Counted from the stretch's first letter, positions 23,088-33,719 are shown. The stretch: DNA of 64,000 nucleotides from Voacanga thouarsii (GCA_026120185.1 JANUWF010001224.1:806001-870000); one strand, 5' to 3'. The notes: generated by a model from the sequence alone, not told the origin. Numbers and translations are program-made.

Positions 23088-23308
23088 AAGGGTTGTCAAT
23101 GGGTCGGGTATACTCGTACTGGACCCGTTTATAACGGGTCTGGTACGCCTATTTTCTTACCCGACCCGGACCCATTTACCCGTTTACTATATATAATCGG
23201 GTCTGGGTATAAAACTATATTACCCATACCCGATTACCCGTTTAATAAATTATATTATATATTATATTATATAAAATATAAAAATATATATATTATATTA
23301 TATTATAT

Positions 23309-23347
<39 letters not shown>

Positions 23348-24856
23348 TGTTTTGGGTTTATTTTGAATGTTACCCTAGCTAACCCACTAAGCAGCAGTCG
23401 CCGCACACAATACACACAAACCAACGGTTCTCCCATGCTTCCTTCTCCACAATCTCTGTTTCAATCATCTTCAATCTCAGTGCTTATCAAACCAACAGTT
23501 GATCGATATATAGCAGATTTCGAAACAGTCCAAGTTGCCGGCTCGTTGGCTTGTTCGTCCTCTTCGATTCTCCGGCACTGAACCGCCACTGCAGCCACCG
23601 CTGACACAGACACAACCACTGCCAACGCGGCCCACGCCCATGGCAACACACACCCTTCATCTTCAACCTTCAACCTCTTCATCTAAGGCTCTCACTCTTC
23701 ATTTTCAAACTCTTCGATTCGCCGCCGCCGTTGCCGCCACCATCGCCATAGCCACCACTAATCTAAGGAGTCTCTGATCTGAGGTTAGTACCTCTTTGTT
23801 ACCGTTTGCTTGTCTTGGCAGTTTTACAGTGGTTTTCGTGGGGTATTTGCAGCCGCAGAAGGTAATCTTTTGGGGGGAGGAAGAGTCTGCTTGGGAGAGA
23901 AAAGGACAGATAAGTTATTAATAAGATTGAATCAATTTCTCTACACATTTTCTGATATGAAAGACATTTTCGTAGGGAGTTCCTTTCACCATTAGCATTC
24001 TTGATAAGCCTACCTGTGCAAGGAAAATAACTTAATGTGCTGAGGGTGAAAAAAATATATATTCAAATTAGTCTTATTTTACAACAATCTACTGGTATTT
24101 AAAATTAGAGATTGAGTATTTGATTCATAATTTAAGAAAATTAGAGTTCAATGTTTAGGATATAGACTATTAAAATTATTCCCAATTGGTAAAGTATTTG
24201 ATTCATAATTTCTAGCTTTGTTGTTTTTTGTTTTGTGTACTGTAATTTACTTTTGGATGTGATATTATGTTTAAACTTTTTATGTGATAATTAATATTTT
24301 TGTTGTTTTTCTTCTTTATTTAATTACAGATATTGTTGAGGATTCTTGATGAAGGATGGAAAAGTTGAAGACAACTTATTGGATAAATTGAGGATATTTC
24401 ATGTTATGTAATAGTTATAAATTTTTATATTTGGCACTGTTGTTGTAAAAAGTTATTTAATATTTAATATTTAATATTTATATGTTGAATGAGATTGTTA
24501 TTTATGAATTTAGAAGTTTCTTTTTATTATTGTAAATTTAAAATTTTGAGAATTTAGAATTGTAGTTGTTATTGATATTATGATTATTTCACATTTTTTT
24601 CAGTTTAAATGTGAACTAAATTGTTTGAAAATTTTAATATATGAATATTATTTTTATACATGTTTGAAAAATATTTTTACACATGTTTTCGGATCGGGTA
24701 TACCCGACCTGGATCCAATACCCGGGTTCGCGGGTATGGGTCTCATCAATCTATACCCGTCAGGTATTCGGGTTGGGTCCAGTACTACCTTTCTTTAATC
24801 GAGTCCGGATCCGAGACAAGGTGTCCCAAACCCGATTAGACCCGTTTACAGCCCTA
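23088..24856. mobile_element. Non-autonomous hAT element, 1.77 kb
   Basis: The 8-bp direct repeat ATCCTCTC flanks the element (23080-23087 and 24857-24864). Its ends are inverted repeats (AAGGGTTGTCAATGGGT on the left, TAGGGCTGTAAACGGGT from the right). Both ends carry dense ACCCG/CGGGT motifs for about 150 bp, as expected of transposase binding sites. No hAT transposase frame remains. A GC-richer stretch at 23360-23780 and a terminal segment near 24330-24430 resemble leader and 3' parts of a former transposase gene; this is inference. Confidence 0.85.
23240..23342. repeat. AT-repeat tract inside the hAT element
   Basis: TATTA repeats grade into about 12 pure TA dinucleotides ending at 23342. 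The tract accounts for the tyrosine/isoleucine-rich short frame that crosses it. Confidence 0.85.
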
Positions 24857-25182
24857 ATCCTCTCCCCCAAATCTCTCCCTCATCCTCTTCCCCACTTTCC
24901 CAGATTTGTCAAGTGTCCTCCCATCATTTAGATTTATTAATATTTATTTAGATTTATTTATTAGATATTTAGGTTCATTATTTTTTATTTAAATTTATGT
25001 TTAGGTTTATTATTCATTTATTTAAGTTTATTATTTAGATTTATTATTTTTTATTTATTTAAGTTTAATAATTTAAACTTATTATTTAGATTATTTAGTT
25101 TTATTATTTTTATTTATTTTTATTATTTTTATTTATTATTTATTTTTTTCAAATAAAGTTTATTATTTATATTATTTAGGCT

Positions 25183-26084
25183 AAGGGTGGCAATCGTGTC
25201 GTGTTCGGGTTGACATGTCGTGTCAACTTAAGATAATTACACTCGACAGGCCAACCCGAACACGACCCGTTTAATAAACGTGTCGTGTCACGTCAACCCG
25301 TTTATTCTCGTGTCGTGTTCGTGTTATAAAACGGGTTGACACGATTAGATACAAAAATTAAATAGATAATTATTAAATCTATCAATCCGAATACTTATTA
25401 AACCCACCAATCTGTGCACCATTTCACAAAAAATTTTACAAAATTAAATCAAATAATATAAAATTAAAAAAACTAATAAAACAACCCATAAAGTCATAAA
25501 AAATCAATAAAATAACAAACTATCCCACTCAATATTTAGAGATTTTAATAAATTCATAAGATTTAATCTTAAAAATCTAAACAAATGTAGTTTTGCAATA
25601 AAATTGGATTATTTAAGAAATTATTTTCTCTAACTAAAAGTCATTGTAAAAATAATATTATTATAAACACTAAATAATAATTAATTAAGAATGATTTATT
25701 TACTATATATCAAGTAAATAGCCGCATTAACATCATCTATTTTTCTTAAGAGGTCTCATATAATTAAACAAAATAGACACACAAACAATTCAATTAATTC
25801 ATATAATAAAATTTAATTCAATTAATTCATGAAAAAAATTAAATTATCTAATTTTTTATAGTGAAATTTGTAGGGTATTACAAAAAGTATTAAATATAAA
25901 TATTAAAAAAAGTTAAATGGGTTCGCGGGTTGAAACGGGTTAAAATGGGTTGAACCCGTTTATGACCTGTACACGTTTAAATTTAAACGGGTTAACCTAT
26001 TTCGACCGAACTCGAAAAACTCCAACCCTAACCCACTATAACCGTATCGTGTTGACGTGTCATGTTCAATATTGCCGCCCCTAA
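25183..26084. mobile_element. Non-autonomous hAT element, 0.9 kb
   Basis: Flanked by the 8-bp repeat TTTAGGCT (25175-25182 and 26085-26092). The ends AAGGGTGGCAAT and (reverse complement) TTAGGGGCGGCAAT form short inverted repeats. Subterminal zones are rich in GTGTCGTG and ACCCG motifs and partly pair with each other. There is no coding sequence; the body is AT-rich. It inserted into one arm of the foldback element. Confidence 0.85.
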
Positions 26085-26640
26085 TTTAGGCTTATTATTT
26101 ATTTTTCTGAATAAAATTTTATTATTTAGGTTTCAAAAGTTTATTTTTATTTGAAAAATAAATAAATAGAGATGATATGAGTAACTCTTGACGAATTAAC
26201 GCTGGAGGAGAGGATGGGGGAGGAATTTTGGGGAGGGGATCTGTATTGCTCTCATATCATCTATATTTATTTTTTCTTTTTCAAATAAAAAGAAACTTAT
26301 ATAATTTAAATAATAAAATTTTATTTAAAAATAAATAAATAATAAACTTAAATAATCTAAATAATAAACTTTTATTTAGAATAAATAAATAAATAATAAA
26401 CTTAAATAAGAAACCTAAATAATAAACTTAAATAATAAACAAAAATAAATAAATCTAAATAATCTAAATAATAAACTTAAATATATAAATAATAAGTCTA
26501 AATAAATAAACCTAAATAACAAATTTAAATAAATAAACTTAAATAAATAATAAATCTAAATAATGAGAAGACACTTGACAAATCCATGAGAGTGAGGAAG
26601 AGAATGGGGAAGGATTTGAGAGAGAGGATCCTAGGGCGTC

Positions 26641-27327
26641 AATATATATATACTTCGAATTTGCCATCGGCATCAATTTTGGTTGTTATGATGCTACCAA
26701 AAACATAACTAAAAGTTGTCAAATTTAGAGCAAATTGGTCAATATTGAAGTAATTTTAACGGAACTGGGTATGGAAAAATTGAATTAATTTTGAAAGCTT
26801 AAACATGAATTAAAGAATATTTGGCATTGTGACGACAATGTGCGAATAGTAAAGTAAAATTTTCCATCTGTTAAATCAATTGGGTATAAAGCTCGATTGT
26901 TATTCGAGATAAATCTTTATTTTTTATTTTTTTATAATTTAAGTTATATTATGTATAATAATATAAAATTTTATCTAAAATCATCATTTTTTATTTTTTG
27001 AAATATATTTTCACATATTTTTTATTTTTTTATTATCCACCATCACAAGCCATTCCCCAACACAAGCCGTTCATTCAAACTTTAATTTTATTACAAAAAT
27101 TCAATTTTGCCATCTAATTTGGTTCCAACAACGATCCAAATAGGCCGCAAGCAGCTGCTAGACAATCTCAACATGAATTTGCACTCCTCTAAAATGCACA
27201 AATATACCCTTCACTCACCAACTGGTTACTGCAAACTATAAATGCTAGAGCATAAATGAAGTGCAAAATCATTGGTTTCTCCGGCAAACTGCTTGGGCTT
27301 TTATTGAAGCATGTTTTCCACACATGT
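26641..27327. other. AT-rich intergenic DNA
   Basis: No gene supported. The last part (27,030-27,327) is less AT-rich and directly continues 33,725 onward when the Copia element is removed, so it is the 3' flank of the VPS28 pseudogene. Confidence 0.55.
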
Positions 27328-27332
27328 ACAAC

Positions 27333-28190
27333 TGCTAGTTAACCAGAGTACCTACGAGTATAGATAGGCAACTCAATTGAATTGAACAAGCACCGCCTAT
27401 ACCCGACCAGGGCTCTAACAATTGCAATTATCAAATATCAACAATGCCGGCAAGGCCACACAGTCCAAACGTAATGTAACTAGACAAAATTCACACTTAA
27501 TAAACAAATCAATAGTATACCTGATTGACTTGCTCGCGGTTCTACCAGAACGTACCTAGCGCTGGCACTCCTCTGGACAAGCTGCGCCGCAACGTATTGT
27601 ACTGCTGACCGAATCACCAGTCTAATACTGGTTTGCCTTCAAGAAGCTATTCGCGCCCACTCTGGTGCGATGGGTACAGCGACTCTTCTTATAGGATAAG
27701 ACGGTCTCAGATCACTGTTGACGCACACCAACTGTGATCACCTCGAAAATCCCCTCAGTTCGTCGGTCCCGATAAGGCAAAAATTATGGATCGCGGAGAG
27801 AGAACCGAAGCGGCGAATTTTCTTGCAAGAAGCAAAAAAGCACGAAAAGGGGTTCACCCTAATGGCGGCTCTATTCCCCCTTTTAATGTCGCCTTAGGAA
27901 AATTAAAACCCAATTCGGATTAGGAAGCCCTAATTCCTTTACCAGATTTTATGTTTCCTATTCCTTTTCAAGTTAGAGTTAATTAATTGGGCCAAATAAA
28001 AATAGAGGATCGTGAAAACATGGCCCAAACCCAACTTTAACAACATTTAATTATGGATTCCCACCATAAAAATGGCTTCTACCACAATCAAAACAATCTC
28101 TAACATGTCAAGAACAATTCTCATTAATTGTTTTAGGCTAATTAATCATGAGTTAAAAATTATTAACTCCCAAAGTTGCCATTTTCAACA
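27333..28190 (-). repeat. 3' LTR of the 6.4-kb Copia element
   Basis: Begins TGCTAGTTAACC and ends CATTTTCAACA on the plus strand. It has a TATAAG motif on the sense strand at 27688-27693 that the other LTR has lost. Confidence 0.95.
27688..27693 (-). promoter_or_regulatory. Possible TATA box in the Copia LTR
   Basis: CCTATAAGAAG on the sense strand, about 40 bases upstream of the segment complementary to the primer-site region. The equivalent place in the 5' LTR reads CCTGCAAGAAG. Confidence 0.4.
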
Positions 28191-28727
28191 ATCCCCCACA
28201 AATCCATAGTTAAAGACTATTCAGGATTCACATAATCTACTTTCGATAATGGTACCTTCCGGTTTGAACCACTACCTAAGTTATCCAACTTATGCCCCCA
28301 CGAGAACGAGATGGACTTAAGCCTTGAATCCGAACCTTGAATGTGACGGCGTCCATTGGTAACAACAGACTATCGGCTATGGAGATAATCTTTAGGGTTG
28401 ACACGTTATGGCCATGTGTCCTGATCCTGTCTCATGAGTGTATTCAGAGAAAACCCAATTCCCTTTAGTTGCGGCCACACAACAACACTCACATAGTTGG
28501 CGATCTCCAAGGATGGACCTGCTAGCATCCTGTCTAAAAGACTTGATCCCATCAGAGTCAAAACTCTTACTTATTGCGATAACGCACCAAGGCTTTCAGG
28601 GAAAGGACCTAGATACAAAAGTATCAGAATTGGTGCAGATTCACTCAAACAGCTTGTTTATACCACATTGAACCGCCTTGCGGGATCTCCACTTGGTCAG
28701 TTGGGTTGCCAACTGTAGGTGAATCAT
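28191..28727 (-). other. Untranslated stretch between pol and 3' LTR
   Basis: About 535 bp with no conserved frame between the RNase H stop and the polypurine tract (28191-28203, GGATTTGTGGGGGAT on the sense strand). Confidence 0.7.
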
Positions 28728-30200
28728 TTACGGGTTATCGAGTCCCATTCCCAACCTAGATTTAAGGAACAATGATGTTTCAAGTCCCTTAGTTAGGGGG
28801 TCTGCAATGTTATATTTGGATCCAACAAAGTCAACAGACACCACCCTTTCAGACACTAACTCCCTTATAGACTTAAGTCTAACTTGGATGTGTCTCTTAG
28901 TCTTTTGATTATATTTGGTACTCTTTATCTTTGCAATTGTGGTTTGACTGTCACAATGCACAGATATAGCAGTAACGGACTTGCTGATCATTGGCAAAGA
29001 GGACAATAGTCCATACAACCATTCAGCTTCCGTTCCAGTAGTATCCAAGGCACATAACTCAGCCTCAAAAGTTGACCGAGTTATCATAGTCTGTTTACAA
29101 GACTTCCAGGCGACTGCACCACCACCTAATGTAAACACATATCCAGTGCATCCATTGCTACCAGAGTTCTTGGCTATCCAGCTTGCATCACTATACCCTT
29201 CAAGTACAGCAGGGAATTTCCCATAATGCAGCCCAAGGGACACTGTTCCCTTCAAGTACCTTAGTACTCTATCCAAGGCCTCCCAATGAGTCCGATTCGG
29301 ACAACTTGTATATCTTGCCAGCTTAGATACAGAAAATGAAATATCTGGTCTTGAGCCATTCGCAAGATATTGCAAGCTACCAATAATTTGAGAATATCTT
29401 AATTGAGACACAGGAACTCCACTTTCATTTTTGAACAAAGCTACAGAAGGGTCACTTGGAGTTTTAGCAATTCTACAATTTTGATACCCATATTTCTCAA
29501 GAACACTCTCAACATAGTGAGTTTGAGAAATGGTTATCCCCTCAGTTGAGCGAATCAACTTTAGGCCAAGAATCACATTTGCTACTCCCATATCCTTCAT
29601 TTCAAACTTACTTTTCAAAAATAATTTAGTCTCATTAATTATCTCAATATTGGACCCAAATAGCAAAATGTCATCCACATACAGGCATAGAACAATACAA
29701 GTATTACCTTTAACCTTACAGTAAACACACTTGTCATTCTCATTTATGTTGAAGCCAAATGATAAAATTGTTTTATCAAAATTTTCATGCCATTGTTTGG
29801 GTGCTTGTTTTAGACCATATAGGGATTTAATAAGTTTACAAACTTTCCGTTCATTTCCTTTGGCCACAAATCCCTCAGGTTGATCCATATATATCTCTTC
29901 TTCAAGATCACCATGAAGAAAAGCTGTCTTCACATCCATTTGGTGGATGGTGAGACAATATATGGAAGCCAATGCAATTAGCACTCGGATTGTAGTCAAA
30001 CGAGCAACAGGAGAGTATGTATCAAAATAGTCTATTCCCTCTTTCTGTCTAAACCATTTGGCAACTAATCTGGCTTTATACTTATCTATGGTCCCATCTG
30101 GTTTAAGTTTCTTCTTAAATATCCATTTACATCCAATTGTACTGCACCCAGGAGGGAGATCTACCAATTCCCATGTCCCATTGGAGACAATGGAATCCAT
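28728..30200 (-). CDS. Copia reverse transcriptase-RNase H, open for 490 codons
   Basis: The frame starts in the conserved N-G-T-W-E-L-V-D-L-P motif of Copia reverse transcriptase and includes the K-A-R-L-V-A-K box, Q-M-D-V-K-T-A-F-L, L-Y-G-L-K-Q-A-P, and the catalytic Y-V-D-D at 29670-29681. RNase H follows with Y-S-D-A-S-W, a T-F-E-A-E-L-C-A-L block, H-C-D-S-Q and the final N-I-A-D-P-L-T-K-G motif. No stop interrupts it, so this is the best preserved enzyme in the window. The first methionine is internal to the original polyprotein; upstream codons at 30202-30414 belong to the same protein but are cut by a stop, so as it stands this is an open domain and not a complete gene. Confidence 0.88.
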   Translation of the reverse strand: MDSIVSNGTWELVDLPPGCSTIGCKWIFKKKLKPDGTIDKYKARLVAKWFRQKEGIDYFDTYSPVARLTTIRVLIALASIYCLTIHQMDVKTAFLHGDLEEEIYMDQPEGFVAKGNERKVCKLIKSLYGLKQAPKQWHENFDKTILSFGFNINENDKCVYCKVKGNTCIVLCLYVDDILLFGSNIEIINETKLFLKSKFEMKDMGVANVILGLKLIRSTEGITISQTHYVESVLEKYGYQNCRIAKTPSDPSVALFKNESGVPVSQLRYSQIIGSLQYLANGSRPDISFSVSKLARYTSCPNRTHWEALDRVLRYLKGTVSLGLHYGKFPAVLEGYSDASWIAKNSGSNGCTGYVFTLGGGAVAWKSCKQTMITRSTFEAELCALDTTGTEAEWLYGLLSSLPMISKSVTAISVHCDSQTTIAKIKSTKYNQKTKRHIQVRLKSIRELVSERVVSVDFVGSKYNIADPLTKGLETSLFLKSRLGMGLDNP

Positions 30201-30419
30201 CTCACTCTTGACAGCTCCTTTCCAATGCCACCGCTACGAGGAAGCCATAGGCTGCTTGAAAAGTCAAAGGTTCGTCCTCAACATTGTAAGTGACAAAGTC
30301 ACTTCCAAAGTCCTTGACAACCTTAGCTCTCTTACTCCTTCTAGGTTCTTCCAATTCCTCAATTTGAGTATTGGGACTATTTGGACTTGCCCCCACATCT
30401 TTCATCCTTTCCACATGAT

Positions 30420-31414
30420 CAGGAATGGAATCGGACGTTAAGAGTTGAATCTAAAGTAGAAACATCTTGAGGCAAACCGGTTTTCATGGGAAACACATTC
30501 TCAAAGAATGTAGCATCACGGTATTGAATGATAGTGTTACAATCTATACCAGGTATTTCGGACTTAATTACCAAAAACCTCATGGCATAGCTTGTTTCCA
30601 CATAACCAATAAAGATGGAATCAACGAGTCTTTGGTCCTAACTTCTTCCTTTTATGTTCGGGGATTAGAACTTTTGCAAGACAACCCCACACACGGAAGT
30701 ATTTTAAGTTAGGTTTCCTACCTTTCCAGATTTCAAATGGAGTTACCTCTTTATGTTTATGAGGGACTACTGTTCGGAATATGGCAAGCCGTATTCAAAG
30801 CCTCACCCCACATATACTTAGGCAATCCAGAATTTAAAAGTAAACTGTTGATCATATCTTTAAACGTTCTATTTTTCCGTTCAGCAATCCCATTAGATTG
30901 GGGAGAATAAGGGAGTGTCTCCTCATGAATTATGCCATTGCTTTGGCAATATTCAACAAATGGATTAGACCCATACTCTCCACCTCTATCGAGATCTTAA
31001 CCTTTTAAGTTTCTTGCCAGTTTGAGTTTCGACTTCATTTTTAAATATGAGAAACTTTTCAAGTGCTTCATCTTTATGTTTAAGTAAATAAACATAGCAA
31101 TATTTACTGCAATCGTCAATAAAAGTAATGAAGTATTTCTTATGATCCCTAGTCAATAAGCCATTGAATTCACAAATGTCTGTGTGAACTAAATCAAGTA
31201 TTTCTGAATCCCTTTCAATTGAATGATAGGGTTTCCTAGTTGTTTTAGCTTCCACACACACTTGACATTTATTTTTCTTATCAATTGAATGTTTAGGGAT
31301 CAAGTCTAAATTCATCATTCTTTTAACAGAATCTAAATTTAAATGTCCAAGTCTACTATGCCAAACATCGAGTGGATTCAATAATGTGCACCATAGGATA
31401 AACAGAATTCTCAA
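30420..31414 (-). pseudogene. Copia integrase (two frameshifts)
   Basis: The zinc-binding H-X4-H (W-H-S-R-L-G-H-L) and C-X2-C (C-Q-V-C) are clear at about 31365-31240. The first catalytic aspartate is in V-H-T-D-I-C, a second acidic block is F-I-D-D-C-S-K-Y, and a frameshift near 30990 moves the frame so that the D-R-G-G-E-Y segment and the P-Q-S-N-G-I-A-E-R-K-N-R-T box with the catalytic glutamate lie in another phase (about 30975-30870). A further break follows near 30790. A one-base shift at 31356-31414 separates it from protease. Confidence 0.82.
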
Positions 31415-32819
31415 TAGAAGAAGCTTTATTCAAATCAGAAGTAAAAGGTTCAACTCTTAATTTAAATAAACCATCTGACAAATAACCTTTGCCAACAAAA
31501 GAATTGTAGTGCATAATCACTACTTTATTACATTTGAAAGTAAATTCATAACCCTCTCTAACTAAACATGAACCACTAAGAATATTCCTACGAACTGTTG
31601 GAACATGTTGCACCCTATGAAGAGAAAGAATACGCCCTGAAGGAAACTTCAAGTCCACGCGTCCAATCCCCAACACATTGGCTGCAGTTGAGTTCCCCAT
31701 CTTCACAGTTTTTCCTTTAATAGGCTGGTAAGATACAAAAAGCAATTTATCAGCACAAACGTGCACATTTGCTCCAGTATCAACCAGCCATTCAAGTGGC
31801 TCATAAATAGTAAATACTTTTGGGTTAACAGAAACATACCTTTCATCATCATTGGAAGTAATGATGCCAGTCTCAGCCTCAATGGTACAAACCTCAGTAA
31901 GGTGAGTACTCAAATCAGCCTCCGCTTGACTAGTATCCTCTACCACCACATTAACTTGTGCTTCAGAATTTGATCCTTGTTTGACTTTGGGCTTTTTAGA
32001 CCGACAGTCCTTAGCCCAATGTCCAACCTGACCACAATTCCAACAAGGTTTGTTTGCTTTCGGTTTCTTCTTGGCCTTGCCTTTTGTCTTGTTTATGTTT
32101 TTAGAGTTTGAGTTAACCACCACATTCCTCTGATTATTGCTCTTCTTCCCAGTAGTCACAATATGGACATTAGACTCCATAAGTACAATATGACTATTCT
32201 TTCTATGTTGCTCCTCAATGGATATTGATTTCATCAAATCGTTTAGAGAAATCTTCTCCGTCTTGTGTTTGAGGGACATACCAAAGTCCTCTCAAGACTT
32301 AGGAAATTTCTCTATCACTGACATCACTTGAAACTTCTCAGGAAGTTCCATATCCGATTCATGAAGAGAATGAATAATCAATTGCAACTCTTAAATCTGT
32401 TCAGTCACAGACTTACCCTCAACCATCTGAAACTTCAGGAATTTGGAGACATAATACCTTTCCAGACCTTGATCCTCGGTATTATATTTCCTATCCAGTT
32501 CATCCCATAGCATCTTTGCTGTGTATGACTCAGAACAGTAGACATCAAAGAGAGCATTTGTCAATGCTGACAGTATTACCCCTCTGCCTACATTATTCCG
32601 TTCATCCCACGCAGCAATCTCAGCTACTCTAGAATGCCTTTCAGTTGGTATAGGCCTGTCTACCTGCACTGCTGATAATAAGCCCCTCATGGTCAACCAA
32701 ATTTTCATGCGTTGTTGCCAATGCTTGAAATTCTGCCCTGGACCAAACTTATCCGGCAAACCATTCAAGTCAACCAAAGGCTTATACGCAGCAGATGCAG
32801 TACCTGACGAACTGGCCAT
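31356..32819 (-). pseudogene. Copia Gag and protease (two in-frame stops)
   Basis: Gag starts at the ATG at 32817-32819, directly after a GT-repeat leader. It is a UBN2-type Gag with a W-L-T-M-R-G-L-L segment. Stops TAA (about 32391) and TGA (about 32292) split it; the rest is open for 307 codons from 32279. The zinc knuckle C-W-N-C-G-Q-V-G-H-W-A-K-D-C (C-X2-C-X4-H-X4-C) is at about 32008-32048 and the protease active site L-V-D-T-G-A near 31770-31785. A lysine/asparagine-rich basic segment precedes the knuckle. Confidence 0.85.
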
Positions 32820-32843
32820 TACACACACACACAGATAATTGCA

Positions 32844-32859
32844 GAATAGCTTCTTGAAG
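32844..32859 (-). other. Primer-site position, complementary to the element's own LTR
   Basis: On the sense strand, two bases after the 5' LTR, the sequence CTTCAAGAAGCTATTC occupies the place of the tRNA primer site. It is the perfect 16-base reverse complement of the sense-strand LTR segment at 33166-33181 (and of its copy at about 27637-27652). No TGG-starting tRNA match is present. Confidence 0.65.
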
Positions 32860-32861
32860 AC

Positions 32862-33719
32862 TGTTAGTTAACCAGGGTACCTACGAGCACAGATAGGCAA
32901 CTCAACTGAATTGAACAAGCATCGTCTATACCCGACCAGGGCTCTAACAATTGCAATTATCAAATATCAACAATGCCGGCAAGGCCACACAGTCCAAACG
33001 TAATGTAACTAGACAGAATTCACACTTAATAAACAAATCAATAGTATACCTGATTGACTTGCTCGCGGTTCTACCAGAACGTACCTAGCGCTGGCACTCC
33101 TCTGGACAAGCTGCGCCGCAACGTACTGTACTGCTGACCGAATCACCAGTCTAATACTGGTTTGCCTTCAAGAAGCTATTCGCCCCACTCCGGTGCGATG
33201 GGTACAACGACTCTTCTTGCAGGATAAGAAGGTCTCAGATCACTGTTGACGTACACCAACTGTGATCACCTCGAAAATCCCCTCAGTTCGTCGGTCCCGA
33301 TAAGGCAAAAATTATGGATTGCGGAGAGAGAACCGAAGCGGCGAATTTTCTTGCAAAAAAGTAAAAAAGCACGAAAAGGGGTTCACCCTAATGGCGGCTC
33401 TATTCCCCCTTTTAATGTCGCCTTAGGAAAATTAAAACCCAATTCGGATTAGGAAGCCCTAATTCCTTTACCAGATTTTATGTTTCCTATTCCTTTTCAA
33501 GTTAGAGTTAATTAATTGGGCCAAATAAAAATAGAGGATCGTGAAAACATGGCCCAAACCCAACTTTAACAACATTTAATTATGGATTCCCACCATGAAA
33601 ATGGCTTCTACCACAATCAAAACAATCTCTAACATGTCAAGAACAATTCCCATTAATTGTGTTAGGCTAACTAATCATGAGTTAAAAATTATTAACTCCC
33701 AAAATTGCCATTTTCAACA
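32862..33719 (-). repeat. 5' LTR of the 6.4-kb Copia element
   Basis: 858 bp, same length as the 3' LTR, beginning TGTTAGTTAACC. A small number of substitutions separate the two copies. Confidence 0.95.

Larger units (their letters stand above)
22989..26640. mobile_element. AT-rich foldback (long inverted repeat) element, interrupted by two hAT elements
   Basis: A GGATC.TCTCCCC... terminal motif of 60-80 bp occurs four times: plus-oriented near 22996 and at 24857, and minus-oriented near 26180-26245 and at 26560-26640. From the copies at 24857 and 26640 the similarity continues through TTGTCAAGTGTC into hundreds of bases of ATTTAG/ATTTATT-rich arms that are reverse complements of each other. 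With the hAT elements removed, the arms are each roughly 400 bp around a centre near 26210. No target duplication could be matched, so the outer limits are uncertain and could reflect two overlapping elements. Mutator-type MITEs are one possible origin. Confidence 0.55.
27333..33719 (-). mobile_element. Full-length Copia element, 6.39 kb, candidate self-priming
   Basis: LTRs of equal length (858 bp) at 27333-28190 and 32862-33719 are flanked by ACAAC (27328-27332 and 33720-33724). Gag, protease, integrase, reverse transcriptase and RNase H occur in Copia order on the minus strand. A polypurine tract (TTTGTGGGGGAT) precedes the 3' LTR at 28190. The leader between the 5' LTR and the Gag ATG is only 42 bases and contains no TGG-type tRNA primer site. 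Frames are mostly intact but Gag has two stops and integrase two frameshifts. Equal LTR length and close similarity point to a fairly recent insertion. Confidence 0.93.

Noticed and set aside
23360..23995. Possible host gene exon captured in the hAT element (serine/threonine/proline-rich and alanine-rich frames)
   Set aside because: Frames are compositionally biased and match no domain I know; it more likely is leader DNA of the lost transposase gene.
25200..26084. Repeated GTGTCGTG/ACCCG motifs as a possible CRISPR-like or operator array
   Set aside because: Spacing is irregular and the motifs lie at hAT element ends, where transposase-binding repeats are expected.
33246..33452. 68-codon frame in the Copia 5' LTR, with a similar one near 27840 in the 3' LTR
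   Set aside because: Lies wholly in LTR sequence, antisense to the element, with no domain.
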